A stretch of DNA of 38,990 nt from an uncultured Planctomycetales bacterium (lineage in GTDB: Bacteria; Planctomycetota; Planctomycetia; Isosphaerales; Isosphaeraceae). A model generated the notes under the pieces. The model was not told the origin of the DNA. It saw only the letters and a list, made by a program, of their open reading frames with translations, and did no database searches. The stretch's first letter is position 1. Each line of letters begins with the position of its first letter. Where the stretch lies: contig CAIYJE010000198.1 of the NCBI GenBank assembly GCA_903926465.1, positions 1 to 38,990 of the forward strand, written 5' to 3'. This document shows, one piece after another, positions 27,515 through 36,479 of the stretch. Both the position numbers and the translations under genes were made by a program.

Positions 27515-29011
27515 ATGACTGCAAATCTGTATGACCTGGTTGTGGTGGGGGCCGGTATGGGCGGCCTGGCGCTGGCAGCTCAGGCGCAGCGCAGCGGTCG
27601 ACGTGTGGCCTTGCTGGAATCTCATAGCCATCTCGGCGGCTGCGCGGGCTGGTTTGATCGAGGCCCGTACGTGTTTGACGCGGGTGCAACCGCACTCATG
27701 GGCCTGAGATCGGGCGAACCCCTGGGGCGGTTGCTTGAAGAGATTGGACTCTCTTTCCAAGGTGTTGAAACGCCCAGCTACCGGGTTTATCTTCCGGACC
27801 GCGAAATTGACATTGTGCGCGATGACAACGTCTTTGAACGGGCGATCCAGAGCTGTTTTCCCGGCCAAGAGGCTGCCAAACGCCGGTTCTGGCGATGGCA
27901 AGCCAGGATTGGATCCGAACTGTTCAGGGCGGCCAGCCAGTGCCCAAGACTGAGCTGGCGGAACCCCGCAGACCTGGCTCATGACCTGAGAACGCTGGGA
28001 CCTTCCGGGATTGCCGCGGCCTCCACCTCCTTGATCACCGTGGCGCACGTCCTCAAGCTGCTGGGACTCGCAAATGATCGCCCGTTCCGGACCCTGGTGG
28101 CCATGCTCTTGCAAGACACTGCGCAGGCTGGCCCAGACGTTGTGCCTTTCGCAAATGCCTGCGCCTGCCTTCAGGCCTATCGCCTTGGTATGAGCCGGCC
28201 TGCTGGCGGAATGCGCGCACTGACCGAAGGCATTGGCCAGTGTTTTGCAACGCTTGGCGGTTTACTTCGCACCAGCACCATTGTTGATCGCGTTGATGGG
28301 CCAGACAAACCAGGCCCAGGCCAGCCGTTTGAAGTTTGGACCAGGCGCCGTGAGCGTTTTCTGGCTCGTGAAGTTGCCTTCAACCTACCCGTCGATCGTG
28401 CGGCGAGCCTGCTCGGTCGATCTTTACAGGGCCGATTGGCACGTTGCGAGCGAAAATCCAGGGCCGCCTGGAGCGCCTTCACCGGCTACCTGGCCCTGGA
28501 TCGCGCTGCGATCCCGGATTCTACGCCCCTCTTCCATCAGGTCCTGCAGGATTATGAAGCACCCATTCACGATGGCAATCATGTTCTGATCTCGCTTTCT
28601 CCATTGGAAGATTCTGGATACGGCCCACCAGATACGCGGGTGGCAACACTCTCAACCCACGTCAGACCCGCGGACTGGCTGGAACTCGACCCAACTGCCT
28701 ATCAAACGCGTAAGGCCGAGTATCAATCACGCCTTCTGGGTGCCCTTGACCGGGCCTTTCCCAATGGCTCGTCGGCCCTTCGTCATTCCGAATTTGCCAG
28801 TCCCAGAAGCTTCCTGCGTTACACCCGCAGAAGCCTGGGCGCCGTGGGCGGACCTCCCGTCTCCCGGCGCAACAGCAACCTTCTGGCGGTCGGGGCCGAC
28901 CTGCTGGGACAAGGGCTGTGGCTGGTCGGAGATTCCGTCTTTCCAGGGCAGGGGACCATGGCCGTGGTGCTGTCGGCTCGCCGCGTACTGGAACAGCTTG
29001 CCCCGAGCTAG
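27515..29011 (+). CDS. CrtI/CrtD-like FAD-dependent oxidoreductase
   Basis: A 498-residue flavoprotein of the phytoene-desaturase/carotenoid-isomerase superfamily. The dinucleotide-binding motif is VVVGAGMGGLALAAQAQ (GxGxxG at about 12-17), followed by the usual LLESHSHLGGCAG. PAGGMRALTEGIGQCFATLGG (about 229-249) and the closing WLVGDSVFPGQGTMAVVLSA are family hallmarks. It probably desaturates, oxidises or isomerises a polyene, but the superfamily also includes other amine or hydrocarbon oxidases. The ATG at 27515 is preceded by AGG at acceptable spacing; the TTG at 27476 is unlikely. It follows two GT2 genes, so a glycosylated carotenoid is one hypothesis; no other carotenoid gene is in the window. 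Confidence 0.88.
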   Translation: MTANLYDLVVVGAGMGGLALAAQAQRSGRRVALLESHSHLGGCAGWFDRGPYVFDAGATALMGLRSGEPLGRLLEEIGLSFQGVETPSYRVYLPDREIDIVRDDNVFERAIQSCFPGQEAAKRRFWRWQARIGSELFRAASQCPRLSWRNPADLAHDLRTLGPSGIAAASTSLITVAHVLKLLGLANDRPFRTLVAMLLQDTAQAGPDVVPFANACACLQAYRLGMSRPAGGMRALTEGIGQCFATLGGLLRTSTIVDRVDGPDKPGPGQPFEVWTRRRERFLAREVAFNLPVDRAASLLGRSLQGRLARCERKSRAAWSAFTGYLALDRAAIPDSTPLFHQVLQDYEAPIHDGNHVLISLSPLEDSGYGPPDTRVATLSTHVRPADWLELDPTAYQTRKAEYQSRLLGALDRAFPNGSSALRHSEFASPRSFLRYTRRSLGAVGGPPVSRRNSNLLAVGADLLGQGLWLVGDSVFPGQGTMAVVLSARRVLEQLAPS

Positions 29012-29365
29012 CGCGGTTTTCGGTTGCAGCACGCTCCGGTATCCGATGCCAGCCCGAATCGCAAGTTTTGAAGTTGCGGACTTGGGATTAGTGCCCGCAC
29101 ACTTGCAGCAGACGCTCCTGAACATAGTTTCGCGTTGCGTTTCGCAGGGCCAAGTCATGTGGAACGCAAAGGCGAACCGCAATAATCAGGATTCAGCCCC
29201 GTCATACACGAAGCTGGCGTCCCAGTGAACAGCGCGGCGGAATCACCAGTTTTCGGTCAATTTAAGCCATATTGGCGATAAACTTACCCCCAAGACCCGC
29301 CTCATGATGAACTTTAGGCTCATCGTGTCAACCTACGGCAACATGCCCAACACAACTGCAAAAAA

Positions 29366-29504
29366 GGGCTCCACCTTCAGCACTCCGAGCCCTATACTTG
29401 GGCCATCGCCGCTAAGGCACCAAGCCACGCGGGCGCTTCCTTTGGATTTGGCAGAGGCTCGGGGGGGTCCCTTCCAGATTTGAGGAAACGCCCGCGTTTT
29501 TTTT
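29366..29504 (+). ncRNA. candidate structured RNA or leader with terminal hairpin
   Basis: Three consecutive hairpins: GGGCTC/GAGCCC (29366-29371 with 29387-29392), CTTGGGCC/GGCACCAAG (29397-29404 with 29416-29424, one bulge) and CGCGGGCG/CGCCCGCG (29428-29435 with 29489-29496, extended inward by TTCC/GGAA). The last is followed by eight T. It does not match any RNA family I can recognise; the SRP RNA core and T-box elements are absent. It ends about 100 bases before the start of a BshB1-like gene. It could be a small RNA with its own terminator or a leader that attenuates that gene. Confidence 0.45.
29428..29504 (+). terminator. strong Rho-independent terminator with large loop
   Basis: A perfect 8-bp GC stem (29428-29435 with 29489-29496), extended outward by an A-T pair and inward, after one mismatch, by TTCC/GGAA, is directly followed by TTTTTTTT (29497-29504). 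The loop is about 43 bases and may fold further. It can end transcripts from the CrtI-like gene or from an RNA beginning near 29360. Confidence 0.7.
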
Positions 29505-29607
29505 ATTCAGGATAGACTATCAACGGCAGGGACAGCCCCCAGCGCCATTTGTGATCTGTCCCGCGAGATTTGAAACCCTATCCACCTCTGTTTCATGGGA
29601 TGATCGC

Positions 29608-30327
29608 GTGGCAGAGTCACATGATGCTTGGCCTGCGCTCGATGCACTGATTGTGGCACCACACCCCGATGATGCGGAACTGGGAGTGGGGGGCACGATC
29701 GTTCGCCTGCAAGAACAAGGATGGCGCGTTGGGATTTTGGACCTGACCAGTGGAGAACCGACTCCGCTTGGCTCGCCCGCACGGCGGATCCAGGAGACCG
29801 AGGCCGCAAACCATGCGCTGGGGAACCCCTGGCGGTTCAATCTTGGGCTCCCGAACCGTGATCTGGAACCCACGCTGGCCCACCGACGGGCCGTTGCCGA
29901 GGTCTTCCGCAGGACCAAGCCTCGACTTTTGTTTGCGCCCTACTGGGAAGACGCCCACCCAGACCACCTGGCTGCCACCCGACTGGTGGAAGACGCCCGC
30001 TTCTGGTCCAAGCTCTCAAAATCTGACCTGCGAGGCGCTCCGCATCACCCGGCTCGGGTTTTGTATTACTTCAGCGTGCACCTGAGGATCGTTGAGCGGC
30101 CCAGCTTTGTGCTGGATATCAGCTCTGCGGCAGACGCCAAACGCGCAGCGGTGGAGGCGTACCGTTCTCAACTGATTGAGAATCAGCCTGGCGGGCGACC
30201 AGGCGTGATCGACGCCGTCTTTGATCGGACCCGGTTCTGGGGCCATCTGGTGGGCGTACAGCACGCAGAGCCGTTCGCAAGCCGAGAGCCGATCGGCCTG
30301 GCCAAGCTCGATTCACTGCTGCTCTAA
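29608..30327 (+). CDS. PIG-L family deacetylase, BshB1-like
   Basis: A 239-residue zinc deacetylase of the LmbE/PIG-L family. The zinc motif APHPDDAELGVGGT (His19, Asp22) and EDAHPDHLAATRLVEDARFWSKL (the third ligand His) are visible. The conserved VHLRIVERPSFVLDIS, YRSQL and FWGHLVGVQHAEPF segments match the bacillithiol-synthesis deacetylase BshB1, which removes acetyl from GlcNAc-malate. I do not see bshA or bshC in this window, so another N-acetylglucosamine substrate is possible. The GTG at 29608 is chosen; the frame extends to a GTG at 29551 but the family normally begins just before LDALIVAPHPDD. It converges on purN with a gap of 31 bases. Confidence 0.88.
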   Translation: MAESHDAWPALDALIVAPHPDDAELGVGGTIVRLQEQGWRVGILDLTSGEPTPLGSPARRIQETEAANHALGNPWRFNLGLPNRDLEPTLAHRRAVAEVFRRTKPRLLFAPYWEDAHPDHLAATRLVEDARFWSKLSKSDLRGAPHHPARVLYYFSVHLRIVERPSFVLDISSAADAKRAAVEAYRSQLIENQPGGRPGVIDAVFDRTRFWGHLVGVQHAEPFASREPIGLAKLDSLLL

Positions 30328-30358
30328 GGCTCAAGCCAGATCGGGTTGCTGGAAAAAA

Positions 30359-31012
30359 TCAGCCCAGGGTGGTTCTGACACGCCGCCCTTCAACTTTGAG
30401 CCGCCCCAGCCGATACAGCTCGATCACCTCGGGAAGCACGTCACACTCGGCTGCAAACACCCGGGCCGCCAGGGAAGCCGGTGTATCGTCATCCAGAACA
30501 GGAACCACCTTCTGGCTGACAATCGGTCCGGTGTCATAGGTATCGTCGGCAATGTGGACCGTGCAGCCAGATACCTTCACGCCCACCTCAAGAGCCGCGC
30601 GATGGACGGCTTCGCCATGAAAGCCCCGTCCGCAGAAGGCCGGGATCAGAGACGGGTGAATGTTCAGCACCTTGTGGTGAAAGCGTGCCTCGATCGGCAG
30701 CAACGAGAGAAAGCCTCCCAGAATCACCAGATCGGTCTGGTGAGACTCAATGGCTTCGAATACCAATCGGCTGAACTCCGCACGCTCCAGACCGGCCTTG
30801 GTAACCACCACGGCCGGCAGCCCAGCACGCTCGGCTCGCTCAATCGCACCAATTCCCGGTCGATCGGCGATCACCACCGAGATTTCCGCAAGCAGATCCC
30901 CGTGCTGAATCCGGTCGATCAGGTTTTGGAGCGTGGTCCCGCCGCCAGAAACACAGACTGCAATCCGGATCGGCGATCCAATCATGGGCGGGGTGCGGGG
31001 ATAACTCGTCAT
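30359..31012 (-). CDS. purN: phosphoribosylglycinamide formyltransferase
   Basis: A 217-residue GAR transformylase: transfers formyl from 10-formyl-tetrahydrofolate to GAR in purine synthesis. Key residues: VSGGGTTLQNLID (phosphate loop), NIHPSLIPAFCGRGFHG with Asn117 and His119 of the catalytic centre, and DDTYDTGPIVSQ with Asp160 (Asn106, His108 and Asp144 in E. coli). Start: ATG at 31012 with AAGGTGAG upstream; an internal ATG nine codons later is less likely. It is the last gene of a minus-strand series, 83 bases after the small secreted-protein gene. Confidence 0.96.
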   Translation of the reverse strand: MTSYPRTPPMIGSPIRIAVCVSGGGTTLQNLIDRIQHGDLLAEISVVIADRPGIGAIERAERAGLPAVVVTKAGLERAEFSRLVFEAIESHQTDLVILGGFLSLLPIEARFHHKVLNIHPSLIPAFCGRGFHGEAVHRAALEVGVKVSGCTVHIADDTYDTGPIVSQKVVPVLDDDTPASLAARVFAAECDVLPEVIELYRLGRLKVEGRRVRTTLG

Positions 31013-31095
31013 TCAGCTCACCTTGCGGATGCGTTGGGAATCAACTCGGCTCAATTGCGCGGGCAGACCGCATCCACACCGGTTCCAGCAACCAC

Positions 31096-31671
31096 TCAAC
31101 GCTTGGGAGTGGAGGGAAGCGTGGTGGATCCGGTCACTCCTTGGCCAGGATAATACGTGCCGCCATTGACGGCAGTTCCCCAGTTCGAACGAAACCTGTC
31201 GCCCGAGTAGAAACCCGTGGTAGACGCTGGAGTAAAACCGCCGTTCGTCACGGTATTCCCAGTCATGCCTGAATGATAAACGGGAGCGACACCGGCGCCA
31301 GAAACCGACGAAGGCCCCCAGGTTGGGGCATAGCCACTGCCATAGACGGGAGCGACTGCCCCAGAAGCATAGCCACCGTAGCTCCACATAGGCGGCGTGC
31401 CATACGCGTACCCTGGATACTGCCAGCCATTCTGCAGGTTGACCTGCTGCTGGGTCTGCCACTGTTGCACTTGCTGTTCTTCATTGGCAAGCTGGGCTCT
31501 GACCCTTTGCCGGGCCGCGGTCGCCCGTTCGCTTTCCCTGGCTACGGGCCGCTTGGTTTTAGACTTTGAGGCAGGGTCCTGGGCACTCACAGCCCCATTG
31601 GCACCCAACACAAAGCACAGAGCCACGGCCCCCATGCGGAAACATTGCACCAGCTTCAGGTCGATTCGCAT
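31096..31671 (-). CDS. small secreted Gly/Tyr/Ser-rich protein, unknown function
   Basis: A 191-residue protein with a signal peptide (basic MRIDLKLVQCFR, then a hydrophobic core, cleavage likely after VSA at residue 30). Residues about 31-80 are Lys/Arg/Gln/Glu-rich and probably helical or coiled-coil (RVRAQLANEEQQVQQW). The rest is low complexity: Gly, Tyr, Ser, Pro, Thr and Ala repeats such as YGGYASGAVAPVYGSGY. The ATG at 31671 has AGGGAGG six bases upstream, an excellent site, so the gene is well supported. No family recognised. It lies between ileS and purN. Confidence 0.85.
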   Translation of the reverse strand: MRIDLKLVQCFRMGAVALCFVLGANGAVSAQDPASKSKTKRPVARESERATAARQRVRAQLANEEQQVQQWQTQQQVNLQNGWQYPGYAYGTPPMWSYGGYASGAVAPVYGSGYAPTWGPSSVSGAGVAPVYHSGMTGNTVTNGGFTPASTTGFYSGDRFRSNWGTAVNGGTYYPGQGVTGSTTLPSTPKR

Positions 31672-31847
31672 GGCTCGCCTCCCTACCTCAAATCGGATCG
31701 GTCGGCTGGAGATTGAGAACTCTCAACCCTCTCCCCCAGCAGCCTTACCGTACACGACTCACCCCAACCAAGCTACCCGAAGAATCTTGGTGGGGCGGAG
31801 CCGATCCGGTAGGTTCAAAACGAGGGCGAGTTCGCAAGCCAGGCGGT

Positions 31848-34661
31848 TCAGGCCGGAGCCAGACCGATTTCCCGGATCACCCCCACGCAGCGTTCACACA
31901 GGGTAGGATTGGCAGCATCTAAGCCCACGGTCGAACGCAAATTCCAGCAGCGTTCACACTTCGGGCAAGCCGAACGGTCTGCGACCACGCCCCGGGCCCC
32001 CTCAGACTCCTCCCGAACCTCGACTTCCGAGACCACACAAAGCGTGGTCAGCAGCTCTCGATGAGCGTCCAGGTACGCCGCCTGCTCGGGCTCTGCATAG
32101 ACCGTCAACCGGGCTTCCTGATTACTGCCAACCCTCTTGGCCTTCCGCAGCGCTTCAATGGCAATGAACGCTTCTTCACGTAAACCCAGCAGTTTTGTGA
32201 ACATCTCAGCCCGCGCGGGGTTGTCCCAGCGGGGCTCGGGCTGAGGCCATCTGGCCAGGTGAACACTGGAAGGGTGCCCAGGCTTGGCCGCCGGTACGTA
32301 GTCCCAGATCTCTTCGGTGGTATGCGGAATGAACGGAGCCAGCAGGATCGTCAGATCGTGGTGCAAGCGAGCAAGCACGAACTGGGCGGCCTGCCGGTGC
32401 CTGCCCCCAGGGCTTTCCGCGTAGAGGCGATCTTTGAGCACGTCCAGGTAAACACTGGAAAGCGTCACGGCGCAGAACTGGTAAATTCGCTGGTAGGCCT
32501 TGTAGAACTCGAACCGCTCGAGCGCCTCGGTGACCTCACGAATCACGCCGTTGAGCTGGCCGAGCACCCACAGGTCGATCTCCTGAAGCGTATCAGGATC
32601 TATCGCCTCAGGGTCAAAGCTGGTGTAGTCGCCCAGATTCCCAAGGATGAACCGGAACGTGTTCCGGATTTTGCGGTACGCCTCGGACGCCTCTTTGATA
32701 CCCCGCTCACTCATCCGGACATCGTCCGCGTAATCCATGCTTAGCACGTACAGACGAAGCACATCGGCCCCGTACTGCTCGGTGGCTTTCACCGCCTGGA
32801 TCACGTTACCGACCGACTTCGACATCTTCTCACCCTTGTCGTCTACCACGAACCCGTGGGTGAGCACGTTCTCAAATGGGGCACGGCCGGTACTGCCCAC
32901 GGCCGTCAGAATCGACGACTGGAACCAGCCTCGATGCTGGTCAGACCCTTCCAGGTACAGGTAAGCCGGGTAGCCTAGCTCAAAATTCTGCGCCAGCACG
33001 GCCCGATGGCTTGAGCCCGACTCAAACCAGACATCAAGAATGTCGGTCCCCTTGCGGAGATGCTCAAGCGGGAAACGGACTGGATCTAGATCGGGAGGCA
33101 CAAGTTCGGCGACCGGTTTTTGGTACCAGGCGTCGGCCCCTTCACGGCGAAACAGATCACGAAAGAATCGCACCGATTCCGCCGTGAGGTGATGCTCTTC
33201 GGTTTGCTCATTGTACAGGCTGGGGATGGGCACCCCCCAGGCGCGCTGGCGACTGACACACCAGTCGGGACGATTGGACACCATCCCCTCGATCCGGGCC
33301 TGACCCCATGACGGCATCCAGCCGACCTCTTCGGCAATCACTCGCATGGTTCGCTTGCGCAGATCCGAGTGATCCACCGCAATGAACCACTGGGCCGTGG
33401 CTCGGAAGATCACCGGCTTCTTGCAGCGCCAGCAATGCGGATAACTGTGACTGTACGAGAACCCGTGATACAGGGCCCCAATCGTACGCAGATGCTCAAC
33501 AATCACGGAATTGGATTGAAACACCCCCTGACCGACCAGCCAATCTGGGGCCTCTGTGGTATACCGGCCGGCACCGTCCACCGGACTGAGCGTTGGCAAG
33601 TGGTAGGTCTGACCGGTCCGATAGTCTTCAGCACCGTGCCCTGGGGCCGTATGCACCAGGCCTGTGCCATCTTCTACCGTCACATAATCTGCCAGCACCA
33701 GCGGGCCGGTTCGCTCGATGAACACGTGCCGGTACTGACCGTGCTCCAGTTGTGCGCCGGTGCAGCGGCCCACCTCGGACCACTCGGTCACGCTCCGGAG
33801 CCCCATCACCTTCTCTACCAGCTCCGAAGCCAGCACCGTGTGGACTGGCTGGCCCGTGGTGGGGTCGGTGTAGCGGATTCCGCTGTAGGTGAGTTCAGGG
33901 TGCGCGGCAATGGCAACGTTGGCGGGCAGCGTCCACGGGGTGGTGGTCCAGATCATCAGGTGCCAGGGGCCCTCACCCCAACCTTCTGGAACCCCGTTGA
34001 CCAGCGGAAAATTCACGTACACGCTTAGCGAAGTTTCATCGTGGTACTCAAGTTCCGCCTCTGCCAGGGCGGTGCGGTCCTGAATACACCAGTGAATTGG
34101 CTTGAGCTGGCGAAAGACATAGCCGCCTTCCACCAAGTCGGACAGCACGTCCAGAATGCTCCCCTCGTAACCAGGGTCCAAGGTCAGGTAGGGGTGCTTC
34201 CAATCACCCAGAATTCCGAGCCTTTGAAACTGGGAACGCTGAATATCGACCCACTTGAGCGCTTCAACCCGGCACTTCTCGCGAATTTCAGAGGCGGAAA
34301 GCCCACTGGCCTTGGAGCCAAGCGCCTTCATCACCGTATGCTCGATCGGCAGTCCATGACAGTCCCAGCCCGGCACGTACGGGCTGTCAAACCCGCGCAA
34401 GGAGAGGAACCGGACCACGGCATCCTTGAGCACCTTGTTGAGCAGGTGTCCCATATGGATATCGCCGTTGGCGTAGGGCGGGCCGTCATGCAGCACCCGT
34501 TTGGCATGCCCCTGGCGAGCCTGGCGAATTTGGCCGTACAGATCCTGTTCACGCCATCGCTCTTGAATTTGCGGCTCGCGAACGCCCAGGTTCGCCTTCA
34601 TGTCGAACCGGGTGACAGGCAGATTCAGCGTGTCCTTGTAATTCTTCGCTGGAGTCGACAT
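31848..34661 (-). CDS. ileS: isoleucyl-tRNA synthetase
   Basis: A 937-residue class I synthetase that charges tRNA-Ile in the cytoplasm, with editing. The HIGH-type motif is PYANGDIHMGH (about 62-72), the WDCHGLPIEH segment follows, an editing (CP1) domain lies at about 190-400, and KMSKSVGN at about 610 is the KMSKS loop. The C-terminal zinc-binding part contains CPKCERCW and LCERC (about 900-925), as in the bacterial type. The ATG at 34661 has AGAAGG upstream at good spacing; an ATG at 34670 is an alternative, and the frame stays open to 34733. Length is normal. It follows a purine nucleoside phosphorylase gene with a gap of about 250 bases. Confidence 0.98.
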   Translation of the reverse strand: MSTPAKNYKDTLNLPVTRFDMKANLGVREPQIQERWREQDLYGQIRQARQGHAKRVLHDGPPYANGDIHMGHLLNKVLKDAVVRFLSLRGFDSPYVPGWDCHGLPIEHTVMKALGSKASGLSASEIREKCRVEALKWVDIQRSQFQRLGILGDWKHPYLTLDPGYEGSILDVLSDLVEGGYVFRQLKPIHWCIQDRTALAEAELEYHDETSLSVYVNFPLVNGVPEGWGEGPWHLMIWTTTPWTLPANVAIAAHPELTYSGIRYTDPTTGQPVHTVLASELVEKVMGLRSVTEWSEVGRCTGAQLEHGQYRHVFIERTGPLVLADYVTVEDGTGLVHTAPGHGAEDYRTGQTYHLPTLSPVDGAGRYTTEAPDWLVGQGVFQSNSVIVEHLRTIGALYHGFSYSHSYPHCWRCKKPVIFRATAQWFIAVDHSDLRKRTMRVIAEEVGWMPSWGQARIEGMVSNRPDWCVSRQRAWGVPIPSLYNEQTEEHHLTAESVRFFRDLFRREGADAWYQKPVAELVPPDLDPVRFPLEHLRKGTDILDVWFESGSSHRAVLAQNFELGYPAYLYLEGSDQHRGWFQSSILTAVGSTGRAPFENVLTHGFVVDDKGEKMSKSVGNVIQAVKATEQYGADVLRLYVLSMDYADDVRMSERGIKEASEAYRKIRNTFRFILGNLGDYTSFDPEAIDPDTLQEIDLWVLGQLNGVIREVTEALERFEFYKAYQRIYQFCAVTLSSVYLDVLKDRLYAESPGGRHRQAAQFVLARLHHDLTILLAPFIPHTTEEIWDYVPAAKPGHPSSVHLARWPQPEPRWDNPARAEMFTKLLGLREEAFIAIEALRKAKRVGSNQEARLTVYAEPEQAAYLDAHRELLTTLCVVSEVEVREESEGARGVVADRSACPKCERCWNLRSTVGLDAANPTLCERCVGVIREIGLAPA

Positions 34662-34913
34662 CGCGGACATGCCTTCTAGGTAGAGCTCAACCCTGGAGCA
34701 GAACGAACCGGGTCCAGTTTGGGCAACTCCCACTGGACCGCCATTGAAACCCAGCCGTAGTACTTACGCGTCTGGAAACGAGAGAGAGCGACCCTCGCAA
34801 CCGGCGATACTCTGACTCATTTGGAGTCAACGTATCACGTCTGGCAAATCAAGGCGAAACTTGCCGCCTGATCCAGGCTACCGGATGAGTTCAAGCAGGG
34901 CCAGTGAAAGGTT

Positions 34914-35744
34914 TCAGGCATCCAGGCGGCCCAGAACTCCAAGCACAACCCGTCTGAGCTTTGCCTCGGCCTGGCCGGCCACGGCCAGGATCTCGTCAAT
35001 GTTGACCGGCTCAAGGGCGTCTGGAAGGCAAAGGTCGGTCACAATCGAGAAGCCAAGCACCCGCAACCCCGCGTGGACGGCCACCAGGACCTCTGGCACG
35101 GTTGACATTCCAACCACATCGGCCCCAATTGTACGCAGGAAACGGTACTCGGCCCGGGTCTCAAGATTGGGACCGGTGACGGCGACGTAAACCCCTCGAT
35201 GGGCAACGATACCCTGCTCAAGGGCAACCTCAAGGGCACGCTCCTGAAGCACCTTGTCATAGGGTTCGATGAGATCGGGGAAGCGAGGACCGAGCTTCTC
35301 ATCATTGGGCCCGATGAGCGGATTGACCCCCATCAGGTTGATATGGTCTTCGATCACGATCAGATCCCCCTTGCGATGGAGGGGGTTCATGCCGCCCGCG
35401 GCATTGGAGACGATCAGAATAGAGCAGCCAAGCTCCTTGAGCACCCGGATGGGGTAGGTAACCTGAGCTGCCGAGTACCCCTCGTAGAGGTGAAACCGAC
35501 CCTCCATGGCCACCACGGGCTGACCGCCCAGCCGCCCGCACACAAGTTGGCCTTTGTGGCTGACCACCGTGGATTGAGGAAAGTGGGGGATTTCTGGATA
35601 GGCAATGGTGGCTTCCGCCTCGATCTCGCGCGCCAGGCCGCCAAGTCCGGTTCCCAGGACAATTCCAACCCGCGCCTGACCGCTCCAGCGAGCCCGCACC
35701 GCGGCGACCGATTCCAGGACCTGCTTTGAGTCGTGATGAGTCAC
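34914..35744 (-). CDS. purine nucleoside phosphorylase (PNP-I/MTAP family)
   Basis: A 276-residue enzyme that cleaves purine nucleosides with phosphate to base and pentose-1-phosphate. Motifs: [10 protein letters not shown] near residue 30, [10 protein letters not shown] with His63, [10 protein letters not shown] (112-121), [10 protein letters not shown] (Glu195) and [13 protein letters not shown] (about 210-222). The position of human Asn243 is Asp237 in [11 protein letters not shown], a change that in this superfamily is associated with 6-aminopurines. The GTG at 35744 is used; the frame continues to a TTG at 35840, but that extension runs toward the hairpin at 35846-35880. It precedes ileS. 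Confidence 0.9.
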   Translation of the reverse strand: MTHHDSKQVLESVAAVRARWSGQARVGIVLGTGLGGLAREIEAEATIAYPEIPHFPQSTVVSHKGQLVCGRLGGQPVVAMEGRFHLYEGYSAAQVTYPIRVLKELGCSILIVSNAAGGMNPLHRKGDLIVIEDHINLMGVNPLIGPNDEKLGPRFPDLIEPYDKVLQERALEVALEQGIVAHRGVYVAVTGPNLETRAEYRFLRTIGADVVGMSTVPEVLVAVHAGLRVLGFSIVTDLCLPDALEPVNIDEILAVAGQAEAKLRRVVLGVLGRLDA

Positions 35745-35845
35745 TGCGGAGAACCCCTCATTGGAACCACTCGGATCGGAGGCCAAGCCAGAATCGGAAT
35801 TGGGCTGGCGGTCGTATCTTCGTTGGAATGCAAGACGCAATAAGC

Positions 35846-35880
35846 CAGCGAGCCCTCCGGTGATCCGGAGGGCCCGCTGG
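35846..35880 (-). terminator. strong 15-bp hairpin after the acidic-protein gene
   Basis: The arms at 35846-35860 and about 35866-35880 (CCAGCG, GCCCTCCGG and their complements) form a stem of about 15 pairs with one mismatch and a small loop. It starts about 35 bases behind the stop of the acidic-protein gene and about 100 bases before the PNP start. There is no T-run, so I call it a likely terminator or transcript-stabilising hairpin. Confidence 0.5.
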
Positions 35881-35913
35881 ACTTGAATTCAGACCAAAAA
35901 ATCAGGAAGCAGC

Positions 35914-36294
35914 TCAGATTTCGTCGTCGAGATCCTCGTCGTCGTCATCCAAGCTGTCCAGATCGTCATCGTCGTCATCATCGTCGTCTTCTTCATCGAG
36001 GTCGATGTCGTCGAGGTCCTCATCGTCCAGGACCTCGTCGTCTTCGTCGTCCTCAAAGTCATCGTCCTCATCGTACTCGTCGTCGTCGTCCAGCTCTTCA
36101 TCGTCACTGTCATCATCGTCATCGAATTCATCGTCTTCGAACTCTTCGTCTTCGTCGAGTTCTTCGTCGATATCGGCGTCTTCATTCACCATTCGCAATG
36201 GCGTTTCCGAAAACAGCCCGAGAGCATTGAGCGAGCCCAGACGCTGAGAGAACGGCCGTTCCAGCATCTGCAGGGCTTCCAGGGGGTCCCGCAT
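35914..36294 (-). CDS. small extremely acidic (Asp/Glu-rich) protein, unknown function
   Basis: A 126-residue protein. Residues 1-37 are ordinary (MRDPLEALQMLERPFSQRLG, then SLNALGLFSETPLR); the remainder is almost only Asp and Glu with scattered Phe, Leu, Tyr and Ile. The ATG at 36294 is preceded by GAGGA at good spacing. In the DNA the acidic part is a GAT/GAC/GAA/GAG triplet repeat, so the frame could partly be a microsatellite effect, but the N-terminus and ribosome-binding site support translation. Acidic tails of this type can mimic nucleic acids or bind basic proteins or cations; function here is unknown. It sits between a MocA-type gene and the PNP gene. Confidence 0.7.
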   Translation of the reverse strand: MRDPLEALQMLERPFSQRLGSLNALGLFSETPLRMVNEDADIDEELDEDEEFEDDEFDDDDDSDDEELDDDDEYDEDDDFEDDEDDEVLDDEDLDDIDLDEEDDDDDDDDDLDSLDDDDEDLDDEI

Positions 36295-36479
36295 CGGGTA
36301 ATTCCTCACGCTAAGAATCTGGAAAAAAAAGAAGGTGGTTCGGCGGGCTTCCAAACTCTGGTTGGCTCGGAAGGGGGATTGAAGACGAATCTCCAATCGC
36401 TTTGAGCCTTACAGGTAGTCTGAGGACCCTTCGATTGTCAAGTATCGAGCCAAGTCAAGCCCTGGCATGAGCGTTCTTG

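Noticed and set aside
27407-28114. Minus-strand open frame of 235 codons in the CrtI-like gene
   Set aside because: Antisense to clear FAD-binding motifs; no ribosome-binding site or family features.
30221-31153. Plus-strand open frame of 310 codons across purN
   Set aside because: Antisense of purN and the end of the secreted-protein gene; codon pattern of a high-GC shadow frame.
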